The translations under genes and the position numbers were made by a program. The notes below the pieces were generated by a model. The model was not told where the DNA came from. It made no database searches and saw only the letters and a program-made list of their open reading frames with translations. Below, piece after piece: positions 47,211-59,200 of a DNA stretch of 64,000 nucleotides; position 1 is the first letter of the stretch; the number at the start of each line of letters is the position of its first letter. The stretch covers positions 12,581,751 through 12,645,750 of the forward strand of contig CM061066.1 in NCBI GenBank assembly GCA_030762895.1. Reading direction: 5' to 3'. The DNA comes from Sophora flavescens. Taxonomy: Eukaryota; Streptophyta; Magnoliopsida; Fabales; Fabaceae.

Positions 47211-47883
47211 TTTTTTTTTATGTAATGTGGATTGCATTGGAAAGTAGAACACAAGAATAAACAGAAAAAACTTTTAAAACTACCACTTAATCTCTTCAAA
47301 ACACTTCTCACAGAGAAGTTACCAAATGATAAACTATCTATCATTTCGAGTACGATTCAAACTAGAACAATATCCGAGACAGCTTTAAATAACAGAAACA
47401 TTATCATATAATACGATAATAGGAATCCAGCTTAAACAATAGCATTGGCTGCACTTGCAATCCTAGGCCACAGATCAACACACTTCTTTCCAATTGGACC
47501 AGTGATAGCAGATCCTTTCATTTCACCCTTGGGATTCACAATGACACCATCATTATCTTCAAAGTACATGTAAATACCATCCTTTTGGCGCCAAGGCTTA
47601 CGCTGGCGAACGATGACGGCGGGAAGCACCTTCTTACGGAGATCCGGCTTCCCCTTCTTCACGGTGGCCATCACCATGTCACCGACGCAAGCAGATGGAA
47701 GACGATTCAGGCGACCCTTGATCCCTTTCACCGAAATGATGTAGAGATTCTTTTCCCCCGTGTTGTCCGTGCAGTTCATCATTGCCGCCACCGGCAAACC
47801 CAGCGACATACGGAACTTGTTCCCCGCCGATCCACCCCTACCTCTCTTCGACATTGTTGATTCTCGATCGAACAACACAAAGC
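47211..47883 (-). mobile_element. Processed retrocopy of an RPL23 mRNA
   Basis: An intronless CDS, a ~30-nt 5' UTR, a ~210-nt 3' UTR and a 9-A tail (plus-strand T run 47211-47219) are bounded by a short imperfect duplication CTCATTCAGA (47201-47210) / CTTATTCAGC (47884-47893). The left arm keeps the uninterrupted site at ~45855. These are the hallmarks of LINE-mediated retroposition. Confidence 0.85.
47432..47854 (-). CDS. RPL23: 60S ribosomal protein L23 (uL14), intronless retrocopy with intact frame
   Basis: 140 codons, the full family length, start MSKRGRGGSAGNKFRMSLGL at ATG 47854-47852; an 8-codon extension upstream lacks an ATG. uL14 is a single-domain, five-stranded beta-barrel protein of the large cytosolic ribosomal subunit, at the subunit interface near the factor-binding site. 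Conserved stretches are present (KNLYIISVKGIKGRLNRLP, ACVGDMVMATVKKGKPDLRK, GEMKGSAITGPIGK, LWPRIASAANAIV). Several positions that I recall as nearly invariant in plants differ (MMNCTDNTGEK, RQKDGIYMYFEDNDG, GKKCVDLW), suggesting relaxed constraint. No frameshift or stop. There is no intron, a poly(A) tail follows, and a captured promoter/first exon lies ~420 bp upstream on the same strand. It is either a recent processed pseudogene or a retrogene; expression is unknown. Confidence 0.9.
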   Translation of the reverse strand: MSKRGRGGSAGNKFRMSLGLPVAAMMNCTDNTGEKNLYIISVKGIKGRLNRLPSACVGDMVMATVKKGKPDLRKKVLPAVIVRQRKPWRQKDGIYMYFEDNDGVIVNPKGEMKGSAITGPIGKKCVDLWPRIASAANAIV

Positions 47884-47893
47884 CTTATTCAGC

Positions 47894-48254
47894 AAATTAA
47901 CTCTTTGGGGTCAACATTGAAATTTAATTTAAATCTAAATCATTTGATGTTGGCGACAAAGTTGAGATCAGATCTAAACAAACATTATTTTCAAAACAAG
48001 AAGTTTATTCCTTTCCTTAGAAAAACTGACCCAAGAAAATATATTGTTATTGAATATATCTAATTGTATATCAATCAACAAAAACATATGAAAATAGATT
48101 TATTTTATAGTACAAGTGAAAATAGATTATATTTATACGTTTAAATCTTGTATGTTTGGATAAAATCAAATTTGAACCATTGATCCATGTTATATGAAAA
48201 ATATATGCTTATTTGCAGGCAGAAAATAAAAAAATATTATAAATCTAAAACAGA
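47894..48254 (-). repeat. Right arm, first part
   Basis: The reverse complement matches 45500-45867 closely, including GATTTAAATTAAATTT, GTTTGTTTAGATCTGAT and CATATGTTTTTGTTGATTG. It separates the RPL23 retrocopy from the captured fragment upstream. No independent gene. Confidence 0.75.
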
Positions 48255-48690
48255 ATTTAGTATTGACGGTATACCTTTGGTGCTTCATTGATTTGATTTT
48301 TATGACGATCATTTTTATAAGAATATGAATCGTCGTCATCATCGTCACCATCGTCGGCCATTCTCTGGTACCGTTTTGGATATTCAGGGAGTAAGAGCCG
48401 AGAATAACCTAACTCCAAGCAGGAAATTCTAATCTCGTTGCAGAGGAGTATGAGCAGAGATGATGAGTTTAAAGGGAGAGAAAATATTGTTGTAATTATG
48501 ATGTATTCATTCCATATGCGTGTGCCTTCTATATAGGCTATTACAAAGATGACTCACCGCTTCTAGAAACCTATTCTTAGAGAAATAACAAAAATATAAA
48601 TGGCAAACATAAATGGTAAATGTTACTAACAGTAAAAACTATCACATTCTCAATAACATAATTGATTTTTTTTCAACGCTACACTTTTTT
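48255..48690 (-). other. Captured gene 5' end: promoter, leader, first exon and splice donor
   Basis: It is absent from the left arm, where CTGCATGTAAAT and TGTAGCTTTGAATTG are nearly adjacent. On the minus strand it holds a TATA-like CTATATAGAAGG (48529-48535), a ~170-nt leader, an ATG in good context (48361-48359) and 29 codons beginning MADDGDDDDDDSYSYK and ending INEAPK, then AAAG|GTATAC (donor at 48274). The acidic N-terminus is not one I recognise. An alternative is the LTR and leader of a copia-like element, since CGGTACCAGAGAA just before the ATG resembles a mutated Met primer-binding site and AGCCTATATAGAAGG resembles copia LTR promoters. Confidence 0.45.
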
Positions 48691-48854
48691 AAGTAGATAT
48701 TTGATAAGTTGCTTGAGAAATCCCCGCAAACATATGCTTTATATAGACGAGAGGACCAACTTAAGATATGTTTAGGTTGAGAAAGACGGAGATGAATCAA
48801 AGATTAAATTAACTTGTTTGGAGAATCTTATAAAAGAAGAGTGCAATTTTGATA

Positions 48855-49033
48855 GACTGTTAGTGTAAAAAAAATTGTACTGTCAACCAATCACAAATCA
48901 TGGTATGAGTGAATTTTAAGGTAGTTAGGTTTCATTTTTTGACAAAAAGGTAGTTAGGTTAAAAGTTAAATATTTAAAATGATGTGTCAATTTATGATTG
49001 GTTGATAATGTAAATTTTTTTTACACCGACAAT
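48855..49033. mobile_element. MITE-like element in right arm
   Basis: 179 bp, ends GACTGTTAGTGTAAAA / TTTTTTACACCGACAAT, with internal CAACCAATCA / TGATTGGTTGA boxes. It has the same relative position as 45142-45291 in the left arm, with about 30 bp of extra sequence (an internal GGTAGTTAGGTT duplication near 48910-48960). Confidence 0.75.
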
Positions 49034-49082
49034 ACATATCAATTAAATTCAAAAAAGAAAGAAAAAAAAAAGATAGCATACG

Positions 49083-52000
49083 TGTAACACCCTGTTTTTC
49101 CTATGCTGTCTGTAGCAGTAAATACATATTTAAATGTGTTTATTTTAGATTAAACCCAGAGGATGATTTTAATTAAACTAAAATCATTTTCTTGTGTTGT
49201 TATATCATATGAAGTTACGGTAAAAATTTCGGTTGAAAATTCGGATTTAGGTCGGGTCACGTTTTCATTCTTTGGTACAAGTTTGCTGAGCAGAAAACCT
49301 AATTTTGACCAGTGAATGAGATAGTTAGTGTTTTTATTATGTTTCCTTCCACTTTGGTTATTTTGAAAATTTTTCGTTCAAAAATAAAATATAATATTTT
49401 TTTCGAGCAAAAACGTCGGAAGAATTACTATCGGAAATGCAACCGGGTACAAAATGGAGCAGAATAGGAGACATAAAAGGCTTGAGGTGATATGAGGGAG
49501 TGAGGTGACTCACTAGAGGTATGTCCTAAGCTACCTCCTAAAAAGTGGTCATGATGACACTTTTTGAAATATATCATATTATATTCTAAAAACCTATTTT
49601 TCTCTTTCCTCTTCAACCAAACAAGGCACAAGGTCAAAACTTGCTCTCCAAGCTCATTCCTCTCTCCTCAATTTCGTGTCACTCTCTCCCCTCTCTATAT
49701 ATATACCCCTTTCATTTTCACTTCATCATCTTCCTCCTTCAAAACTCTATTAAACCTTCATCTTCTTCTTTCTTCTAAAAGTTCAAGCTCTTAAAGCTTT
49801 AGATTTTATTAATCTTTTCTACTTAAGTTCTTCATTAAAGTTCTTCCTTATACTAAGGGTAATGATCTCATATAAATATTTTTTCAATTTTCATCTTTTA
49901 TTTCTTAGTTTACTTTATGTGTTCTTTATATGCTTTAAACTTCTAAAATCTCTCTAAAATGGTAGAAAACTCCTTTAGAGTTGAAACCACTTTCTATAGT
50001 CTTTTATTAACTTATATTTTCACATACTAAGAGGTTGTGTAAAACTAAAATCTCTACCTATCTCTTCCAATGAAGGCCGAATGCTTGCATTTGTGACCTA
50101 GGAAGTTTTTGTTTCAACTCTTGGAATATGATCATGTGTTTGAGTTTATAACTATCCCTTGATCTTGAATCTATAAATCTTGGAAGTTTTGATAGCTTGT
50201 TCCTATGATGGCCAAAAAATATGAATAAGTAGGCATAGGATACTATGTTTCAACTTTCCAAGTATTGATCATGGATTTAGAACTCTTAACACCTTGTGAT
50301 TCTAAACCTAAGAGTTATTGTTAAACAAAGAATATTTTCCTCATCATCCTATATTAGCCGAAACTTAGAGTTTAGGTTCTAGGATGTTTGATTTTTTATT
50401 TTTCCAAAATGATCATGGACTTGAGCTCCATAAGATATTTGGATGCTAAGTCTAAGATATTGGAAAGTTTTAGGATTTCTAACTTGTTTATTCTATGTTA
50501 TTAAAGCTAGTATGTATTAATTTCATTTTTACAAGATGATCATGGATTTGAGCTTCATAAGATATTCGGATGCTAAGTCTAAGAGATTGGAATGTTTAAG
50601 TTTCCATTGTTTTCCAAGATGATCATAGACTTGAGCTCCATAAGATATTTGGATGCTAAGTCTAAGAGATTGGAAATTTTTACGATTTCTAGCCTATAAA
50701 TCCTATGAAGGCCGAACCTAGAAGGTTATGGACCTAGGATACTTTGTTCTTATTTTTCCAAAATGATCATGGTTTTGAGCTCCTTAATACATATAGATGC
50801 TAAACATAAGAGATTGGAAAGTTTAGTGAGTGCTAGCCTATTTTACTAGCCTTGGCCGAATACCCTAAGTTTATAACTTAGTGGGATTTTAATTCAACTT
50901 TCTTAAATGATCATTGTTTATGAACTCCTAACACTTAATGATCATAAATCCATGAGTTGTATAATTTTCGGGAATCTCTAACCCTAAGAACTAGTCTTGG
51001 CTGAACCTATACCTTGTGGTTCAGTGTTCTTGTTTTATTTTAACTTGTGATTTTGTGTTATAACCTTAGACTTCCATCGCGGAGGAAACGAGGACGTTCG
51101 TGGTATACCTCTTCGAGCATCTAATCTCCTTACCTTCACCGAAGGTAAGAGGGGATTGCCTAGGGATATTCAATGACTATATGCATGTGTGTATGTGTTT
51201 ACTTGAGTGATTTGAATATAGTTGTGATATTGAGCCAATACTTGAATAACTTGTTTACTTGAACTATTGTGGTTATTACTTGAAGTTAAACATTACTTGC
51301 TTTAAAGTGTTATGAATTATATATATGTGATGGACTGTCGTTAACTGTGATATTTTTGCTGAGAATAGATTACTGTTGATTGAAGTTTGAGAAGCCGGAC
51401 TTGAGTCTGTGCACAATGATTATAAGGATTAAAAGCCTTAATAATCCTCGAATAGAACTTTGAAAGTATTGGTTTCATTTATAAAAGTTCCTTGTTTAAG
51501 ACACTTACTTCAAGAGAATGAGATTCTAGTTTTGAAAAGAAACGTTGAAGTGTTTTTAAGTCAATAGAAACTACCTTTTTATGATCCAAAGTTGGTATGA
51601 GAGAAAACCTTTTTCCGAACTATGTGTTTCATGGAGGACAAACCGCTTTGAAAATATGTGACTTTTTTCCATCAAGGATTTCAAAAGCAAACGAATTTCC
51701 AAATGTTTTATAAAAGACTTTGTGAAGGAAAAGATTTTCTCCTAAATGATTTAGAAACGTTCGAGTTACTTGGATAAGTGATCGAGGTTTTGTTTTGGTT
51801 TTTGATTTTCACTGAGCGAAAAGTAAGCACGGGTGAAAAAGAATACTAGTTCGCGAGACGTCGCCTCTAGCATTCAGTTTATGCACATGATCTGGGATCC
51901 GTGTCAAGAATTATGGACCAAGGGTCCCAATCGTGATATTATGGGCTAGAAGTCCTAATTTTGGAATTGAGGATTGTGTGTCCTAATTTCGTTGTTTTGG

Positions 52001-53122
52001 GATAAGAGTCCTTATCATGTTGAAATAAAACATGGATAAAATTATAATTGTTTCTACGACCACAACCTCGGACTGCAGCATCGGTCTAAGGTGTTGTGAT
52101 TGAGCACTCGGACTGCGTGTCCTGTGTTATTGATTTTCAAGAAATGAAAATATTGAATAGTCGCTAGCTTTGGGCTTCGACAACGGAAAAGAGTGAACAC
52201 AAAGAAAAGTCTCGATAATGAAAAGTCTTTTATTCATATGCATTTCCCCTTAGCAGACATGCTTGATTTATCCGAATACCCTCTTAAGATGTGGTATTCG
52301 ATGAGGTATACACCCGAATGGCCGTTATAAGGGATTCGTGATGATGTTGATCCGGGCGCATGAGGTGACGGAGACAACTTGCCAAGCGGGGCATATGAGC
52401 CTGATCAACTCTTTCTTTCTTAATGATAAAACGGTGATGGAATATCGTGAGATTAAGATTAGAGCCTGACGATAGAAGTGTCATGCATTATCTTTATAAG
52501 ATTGATTGATTCAGGTATGAGACCCACTGAAATAATACTTGTTGTTTACCGATGAGTAATGTTTAAAATGTTAATATGCCAAGGTGTTGTATGTATCATT
52601 TGTATGGTTGTTGTATGATATATCCATTTGCCAGTGTCTCACTCTTACAGTTATATCAGGTCTCCTAGGGTTTTGCTGTAGTACCTTGGAACTCTAGTAC
52701 CGATGTTGCAGAGGAGTCTTTCTAAGTCACTTGAAGACCTAGTGCTAGAGGTTGGGAAAGTATTCTGATTGGGGGTCTCTCCAATGAATATTTGATAGAA
52801 TGACAAGCTTAGGAGTCTGAGTTGGGTTGTATATCTTAAGAGGTCGGTAAATGTAGTGTTATATACATCCATCTGTAGTTTGAACTTTTCCTTTCGAAAG
52901 TGGGAACTTAGAGAAATGTTGTATGTCATGGTAACTTTGTTATGAACTTGACATTACATTTTAAATGTATGTATGATGGATTTCAGAGTTGTCCTTAAAG
53001 AAAAATTGTATACCCCAGTTTTCTGTCTTAAAAGAAAACAATTTTCCGCAAGCAACCAGCAAATTATATTTTTAATTTACTTCCGCATGTGTTACCTAGT
53101 AATACCCTAAGGGGGTGTTACA
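49083..53122 (+). mobile_element. Solo LTR D
   Basis: TGTAACACCCTGTTTTTCC to GGGGGTGTTACA, 4040 bp, with no primer-binding site or coding body. Flanks ATACG (49078-49082) and ATACA (53123-53127) are a 5-bp target duplication with one change. It is the same family as E. TATA 49696-49705; CT-rich leader; donor-like GAAG|GTAAGAGG at 51145; acceptor-like CTTACAGTTATATCAG ending 52659. The left arm has the corresponding uninterrupted sequence near 45085-45110. Confidence 0.93.
50120..50960 (+). repeat. Degenerate repeats in the leader of D
   Basis: About seven units carry ATGATCATGGACTTGAGCTC followed by CTAAGTCTAAGAGATTGGAA, starting near 50128, 50264, 50408, 50532, 50618, 50760 and 50908, with 85-150 bp spacing. 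E has the same units at 25440-25970 in reverse. Confidence 0.8.
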
Positions 53123-53664
53123 ATACACAAAGATCAATATCATGTATCAGATATCAATAAAAGGAAGAAATTATGTTCCGATGGTTATATCATTAATAAG
53201 AGGAGTTGCCCCTTAACTTGTATTCTAGATTCTCGAGAGATTAGTCCTACGACTACCGGCTGTGGGGATACCATGGGTTCCATTCCGGACCTAAAAATAA
53301 ATTTATTTAAATATATAGTTTATTATTATATAAATCATATATGACCTAGAGTAGAAAATGCAAATATATGATTTATTATTTCATTAATAAATAAAAAATA
53401 ATTTATGATTTAAAATAAGTAAGTGATTGTATTTTATTATTAAATTAATTAAATAATTATACACGATTTATAGTTAAATAATAAATATTTATTCATACTT
53501 TCATGCGATAACAATTAAATAAATAATTGTAATTTTTATTAAATAAATCAAATAAATGAAATCCTTTATATGCTTTATTAATTGAGTCTATTTGCTATGC
53601 ACTGACGGTGTAAAGAATATGTACAAAATAACTAGTCATAATTTACTTTGGATTTAGTTGGTAT
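53123..53664. repeat. Right arm beyond D, no gene
   Basis: 53123-53170 continues the arm homology (GATCAATATCATGTATCAG against 45057-45085). 53171-53590 is AT-rich without a supported feature. 53590-53625 looks like one end of another MITE copy (GCACTGACGGTGTAAAG). Confidence 0.5.
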
Positions 53665-53845
53665 ACACTGTCAGTGTAAAGTTTTTTTATACTGTCAACC
53701 AATCAGAAATGGACACATTTTTACAAATCTTTGATTTTTATCCCAACCACCTTTTTTTTTGAAACAAATCCTAACTACCTTAAAAATCATCAATTCCATA
53801 ATTTCTGATTGGTTGTCAGTGTAAAAATCTTTACTCTATCAGTGC
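53665..53845. mobile_element. MITE-like element beyond D
   Basis: 181 bp with ~45-bp inverted ends: ACACTGTCAGTGTAAAG then CTGTCAACCAATCAGAAAT at the left, TTTCTGATTGGTTGTCAGTG and ACTCTATCAGTGC at the right. It belongs to the same broad family as the two arm copies but has no counterpart at this place in the left arm. Confidence 0.8.
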
Positions 53846-53879
53846 AAACAAATTAAACTCATTTACTTTTCATAGGATT

Positions 53880-54424
53880 GGGTTCACATACTAATTAAAG
53901 TGTCTTCAGACATCAAAATTTAGCAATTATTTTCATTTAGAATTAAATTTTTATTTGGAAAGTTTATAAAATATGAATAGATTAAATTTAATTATGTATA
54001 TTAAGAAATAACTTAACTTTGGTTAGATTTTAGCAGATCTCGTTTATATTTTTTATGGGTTTAATTTTATTTAAGTTTTTATTATATAAGTTAAAAAATC
54101 CCTTTATTAGTCAACTCATTTAAATATTCTTATTTACTCATTTACATATTTGAGTAAATACAATAATGTAAATTAGTTAAACCAAAAGATTATTATCATT
54201 ATAATGCATTTTTGGAATTATTTTGATTAAAAATGTATATTTTATTTGGAAAGTTCATAAAATATGAATTAACTAGGATTTGAAAACATTTAAATTTAAA
54301 GTCTATATATTTAAAAAACAAATTATTTTATATTATATTTGATTGGATTTTATATGGTTTAAGTGTTAATTATTTTGTTTAATTTTTTTTAATTATTTAA
54401 TTAAAAAATTTAATATATTTGATT
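53880..54424 (-). repeat. AT-rich repeat, right arm (reverse orientation)
   Basis: The reverse complement matches 44028-44450 and the adjoining 28030-28102: CAAATCCTAGTTAATTC, ACTTTCCAAATAAAATATAC, AAAATAATTCCAAAA, and AAATTTTGATGTCTGAAG against AAATTTGATGTTGGAAAA. It contains the uninterrupted equivalents of the sites used by element B and by the 44.4 kb SINE. Internal period about 290 bp. Confidence 0.75.
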
Positions 54425-54438
54425 TTAAATTCAAATGA

Positions 54439-54621
54439 TTTTTTTTGGGTCCAGAGGGTCTTTGACCCCCATCCCGGTGTCCAGAGTCTTTGACCTTGAC
54501 TAATCCGGGGTTCGCCCGGGAGGTAAGTAAAACCTGGCCAAGAGTTGTTGCTGCCCAGGATCGAACTCTCGCAATGCACGAACCATTCGTCCTTAACAAC
54601 ATCACATTAACCACTTGTGCC
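54439..54621 (-). mobile_element. tRNA-derived SINE, main part, split by the LINE
   Basis: The minus strand has an A-box region GCACAAGTGGTTAAT, a B-box-like GAGTTCGATCC, a ~130-bp body and an A tail (plus-strand T run 54439-54446). Its 5' end continues at 60554-60580. The flanks TTAAATTCAAATGA (54425-54438) and TTAATTCAAATGA (60581-60593) are its target duplication, so the SINE was there before the LINE. Confidence 0.85.
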
Positions 54622-54696
54622 TAGATGGACGGTCGCGACTTTGAATCCCTCCGCTAGGGTTTAGCCTTTGTCTCTCCAGTACGTTTTGCAGGAATC

Positions 54697-56203
54697 ATGG
54701 CTGCTGCGCATAAAGCAATCTGTCCATGGAGTTTCCTTTCCATGGAGTCGCCCCAGTCTTCTCCATCTGCTTCCTCTCACACAGTGCCCTCTCAAAGGAA
54801 AACCTTTGCCCAAGCTCTTAATAATGCATGTGACTTCCCCTATAGCCAACATCCTCGGCCCCGTCAAAAGGGTGATACTGTCTTAATCAAAATCCTGGAG
54901 GAGGAGTACAAAGCCGGATTAGAAAGCTGTAAAAACCATCTCCATGGTCGACTGGTCCTTTCTAAAGGTGATCATCCTATCAAGGTGAATGACTTGAGAG
55001 CCAAGTTATCGGCTTTGTGGAAACCTTTGAGTCAGTGGGACATGATCTCTCTAGGGAAAGGCTTCTATGAATTCTCTTTCGCTTCTGCAGAGGATCTCAA
55101 AAGTGTCTGGTCTATCGGTCATTGGAACCTCAGGCCGGGGATCTTGAGGTTGTCTTCTTGGACCCCAGATTTCAACCCTAATAATCAAAAGCATTCTTCT
55201 GCTCAGTGCTGGGTTCGAATCTTTGGTTTGCCTCAAGAATATTGGAGACCAAAGATAATTTTTGCTATTGCCGGTGATTTGGGTATTCCCATCAGTCTTG
55301 ATGAAGCCACTAGCAAGAAGTCATTTGGTCACTTTGCAAGGGTTCTCGTGGATATTGATCTAAAGGCTAAACTGCATAACCACATTATTGTGGAAGGTAA
55401 GAACACGACTTCTATGTTGATATAGAATACGAAAGACTACCGGCTTTCTGCACTTATTGCCAAAACATTGGTCATTCACTTGCCAACTGCAAAAGAATGA
55501 ATGGCAATAATGCTGTGATGAATTCTGATCGTCCGGTAGTGAGGCATACTCGCAAGATTTATGTGCCTAAACAAAAGGATGTTAACACTGTTGTTAACGA
55601 TATTCAGAATCAGACACATGGAAATAATGGAGTGATTACTCCCTTGGTTCAAGAGGAAGTTTTTAGGACAGATAAGGAGGCAGTTCCCTTACTTGATACT
55701 ACTGTGAACCCTCTCTTTTGTTTTATTTCACCCCCTGATCATAATTTGGTACAGCAACCAGCCGCCATTGTGGAATACCAACAACCGCAAGGCAACTTTG
55801 ATTCTCCAACAGGCACAGTCAATTCTGTATCGGTTTCTGGTGAAGGTACTATGGTAGAAGACTCTCTTCAATCTTAGGATACAAGACACAACTCTGTGGT
55901 CAAAAATTCTGGTTCTGCAATGTTACAGGTTAACGAATTACTTACCCTATTGTAACTGATATTCCTATCTTAATTCCTAATGTAGTTAAGGACATGAAGG
56001 TAGTTGGCAGATTGTGTAGTGATCAAGTGGAGGATGAGGAAATTGTTGTTACCTCACTAAACTTAGTGCCGGACAATGAAGTTCCCTGTGCTTCTAATTA
56101 CCTGGCAGAAAATCAGCTCTCCACTCCTGGTTTCACAGTTGTCCTGAGTAAGTCTCAAAAGAAGAAACTCAAGCAGAAGGCAAATCAGGCTCAGAAGCAG
56201 TAG
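54697..56203 (+). pseudogene. LINE ORF1 (DUF4283 and zinc knuckle protein), frameshifted
   Basis: ORF1 proteins of plant L1 elements bind the element RNA. It starts MAAAHKAICPWSFLSMESPQ. The DUF4283-like domain spans ~54940-55380 (LGKGFYEFSFASAEDLKSVW, WVRIFGLPQEYWRP). A 1-bp deletion near 55400 (relative to the copy at 63.2 kb) breaks the frame. The CCHC knuckle CTYCQNIGHSLANC (55449-55490) and the following frame 55497-55877 end at TAG 55875. Another indel lies before the basic C-terminus at 55994-56203 (SKSQKKKLKQKANQAQKQ). It ends 44 bp before ORF2. Confidence 0.92.
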
Positions 56204-56247
56204 AATTTTAAAGCCAAAAATGGGGCTGGTCCTCAAAACTTTGCATA

Positions 56248-59200
56248 ATGAAGGCTCTCTATTGGAATGCTAGAGGAGTTGCTAACCTAGACACTAGGTT
56301 GGTTCTTAAAAGGTTACTTCTTGTGAACAAACCTGATCTTCTTTTTCTTGCTGAACCTTGGATCAAGATAGATCAATTCCCTAGGAGATTTTTTAGTAGC
56401 TTGCATCTTAAAGTTTTCTCTGTAAATAATAGAGGTGCCTTGGCTCCAAATCTCTGGTGCATCTGCCATGAAAACATTTTTCCGAATGTTATTAGTAGCT
56501 CTACTCAACATATCTCTTTCTCAATCAATTGGGAGAATCATCTGCTATATTGTTCTGCTATATATGCTGCCACCAACTATCTCTCTCGGAGAAATTTGTG
56601 GAAGGAGCTTAATCTGCTGCAGGACTCTTAACTAGGACCTTGGTGCTTCATAGGTTACTTCAATGCCACTCTAGGGAATCATGAGCATAGAGGTAGATGC
56701 CCTTCTCCCCAACTCTCCTGCAATGACTGCATAGCTTGGTCTGATGCTCATAACCTATCCCATCTGCCTACTGGAGGCTCCTTGTACACCTGGTCCAATG
56801 GTAGAAGGGGAAACAACCTTACTGAAAAACATTTGGATATAGTGGTTTGCAATGACAATTGGTTGGACACTTGGTTCAGTGTGTCTTGTTGCTCATTAAC
56901 TAGAAGCAAATCTGATCATTATCCTATCCTTTTATACCTGGAAACAGCTCCCAGCTCTCGCAGATCCACTTTCAAATTTCTCAGAATGTGGGCTCAGCAT
57001 CAGGACTGTCGTGGTATTGTTGCTGATTCATGGAAATTGCAAGTGGCGGGCTGCCCAATGTATGTCCTCTCCGAAAAGCTGAAGCAGCTGAAGCGAAATT
57101 TGAAGACTTGGAATAGAGATAAGTTTGGTAATATTCATGACAGGGTTAGCAAGGCTCAACAAGTAGTGGACTCAATTCAACGGCAAATTTCTGTCCATGG
57201 TTACTTGGATGACAGATCTGAGCAGGAAAAAATAGCCCAATTGGAGTTAAGCAATGCTCTTTCATATCATGAGGATTTTTGGAAAGAAAAATCTAGAATC
57301 GATTGGCATTCCAATGGAGATAGAAACACGGCCTTCTTCCATAAAGTAACTAAAATCAGGAATGCAACCAAGAGAATGTCCATGCTGAAAAAGGATGGTT
57401 TGATCCTTGACAAAACTGCTGATATAGAAACTCATGTCTGCGAGTATTATAATTCTCTGTTTGCCTCTGAGAACAACTGCAGGGATAATGGATTGATTGA
57501 ACAAGTCATTTCTCCTGAAGTGAGCTTAGAGGACAACATCATGCTAACCAATCTGCCATCTCCGGATGAGGTTAAAAATGCAGTGTTCTCAATGAATGCT
57601 AATGGTGCCCCTGGCCCAGATGGATTTGGTGCCTTCTTCTTTAAGAAATACTAGGACGTGATTGGGAACGATGTATTTTGTTTAGTTCTTCAGTTCTTCC
57701 AGTGGGGTTGGATTCTGCCTAACTTCAGTTCTAATGTGGTGGTCCTAATTCCTAAGTCTCCGGAGGCTGTCTCAATTGATCAGTATAGACCTATATCCCT
57801 TGCCAACTTCAAATTCAAAATAATTACCAAGGTCTTGGCTGACAGGTTAGCATTGGTGTCCCCTAAGATCATCTCGGAGAACCAAAGAGGCTTCATCAAA
57901 GATAGACATATCCATGACTGCATTGGAGTTGCCTCAGAAGCTGTTAATCTCTTGCACAAACGATATTTTGGTGGTAACATTGCTCTTAAAATTGATATAA
58001 AAAAGGCCTTTGATTCCTTAGATTGGAATTTTCTACTGAAGGTCCTTCATCAGTTTGGCTTTCCCCCGATCTTCTGTAACTAGGTGAAAATTGTTTTGCT
58101 CTCTGCAAAACTATCTATTTCAATTAATGGTAATTCAGTTTGCTACTTCTCCTGTAAGAGGGGTGTTAGACAAGGTGATCCTCTATCCCCCCTCCTTTTC
58201 TGTGTGGCTGAGGAAGTGCTTAGTAGAGCCATCTCTCTTCTTGTTGATCAAGGGGAGCTTCTGCCTATGTCGAGCCCAAGAGGGTACCAGGTTCCTTCTC
58301 ATGAGTTGTATGCTGATGACATCCTCATCTTCTGCAGAGGAACTAAGAGAAACATAGAGAGTTTAATGTCCCCGTTTACTAGATATGGAGAGGCCTCGGG
58401 CTAGTTGATTAGCTTGGACAAGTCAAGAGTCTTCCCAGGGAACATACCGTCAAGAAGATTGGCTGAGATTACTAATGCCCTTGGTTTTAAACGGGGTCAC
58501 CTTCCTTTCATTTATCTGGGTGTGTCGTTGTTCAGAGGAAAACCAAAGAAGGTTCATCTGCTGCATATTGCAGACAAGATAAAGGTCAAGTTAGCTAATT
58601 GGAAAGGAGCAATGATGTCCGTTATGGGAAGGGTTCAGCTTGTCAAGTCTATAATTCAGGGTATGTCAATCTACTCATTCCAGATTTATGCTTGGCCTGC
58701 TTCCCTGATAAAACTGCTAGACAACTGGATTAGGAACTTCATTTGGTATGGTAATATTGACTCTCGAAAGATTGTCACGATTGCCTCGAACACACTTTGT
58801 GCTCCTTTTAACAAAGGAGGCCTTGGTTTGAGATGCTTAACTTCATAAATAAAGCAGCCTTGCTTAAGAGAAGCTGGGATCTAGTCTCTTCGGATAAGCA
58901 GTGGGCTCTTCTCCTTTGAGCCAGGGTCTTTTCGAATAAAACTCCTATTCAGCACCATATTAACTCTACAATTTGGGCTGGGCTGAGAAATCACGTCCCT
59001 ACTGTCCTTGCTAACAGCAGATGGAATGTCGGCAATGGCTCAAATATCAATTTCTGGACTGATTATTGGTTATCTAAACCTATTGTTGATGTTCTGGATA
59101 TCCCTGTCAGTGTGCAACATTTACTGCACTCTAAAGTAGACGATTACATTGTTCAGGGTAAATGGAGTGTTCCCCAAGTCTTTATGCAGAGAAATAAGTC

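Noticed and set aside
49564..49794. Ser/Phe-rich 76-codon frame in D
   Set aside because: It spans the TATA box and CT-rich leader, where such low-complexity frames are expected.
52651..52929. Minus-strand frames near LTR ends of D, E and element 0
   Set aside because: Not preserved between copies; antisense of the conserved LTR 3' segment.
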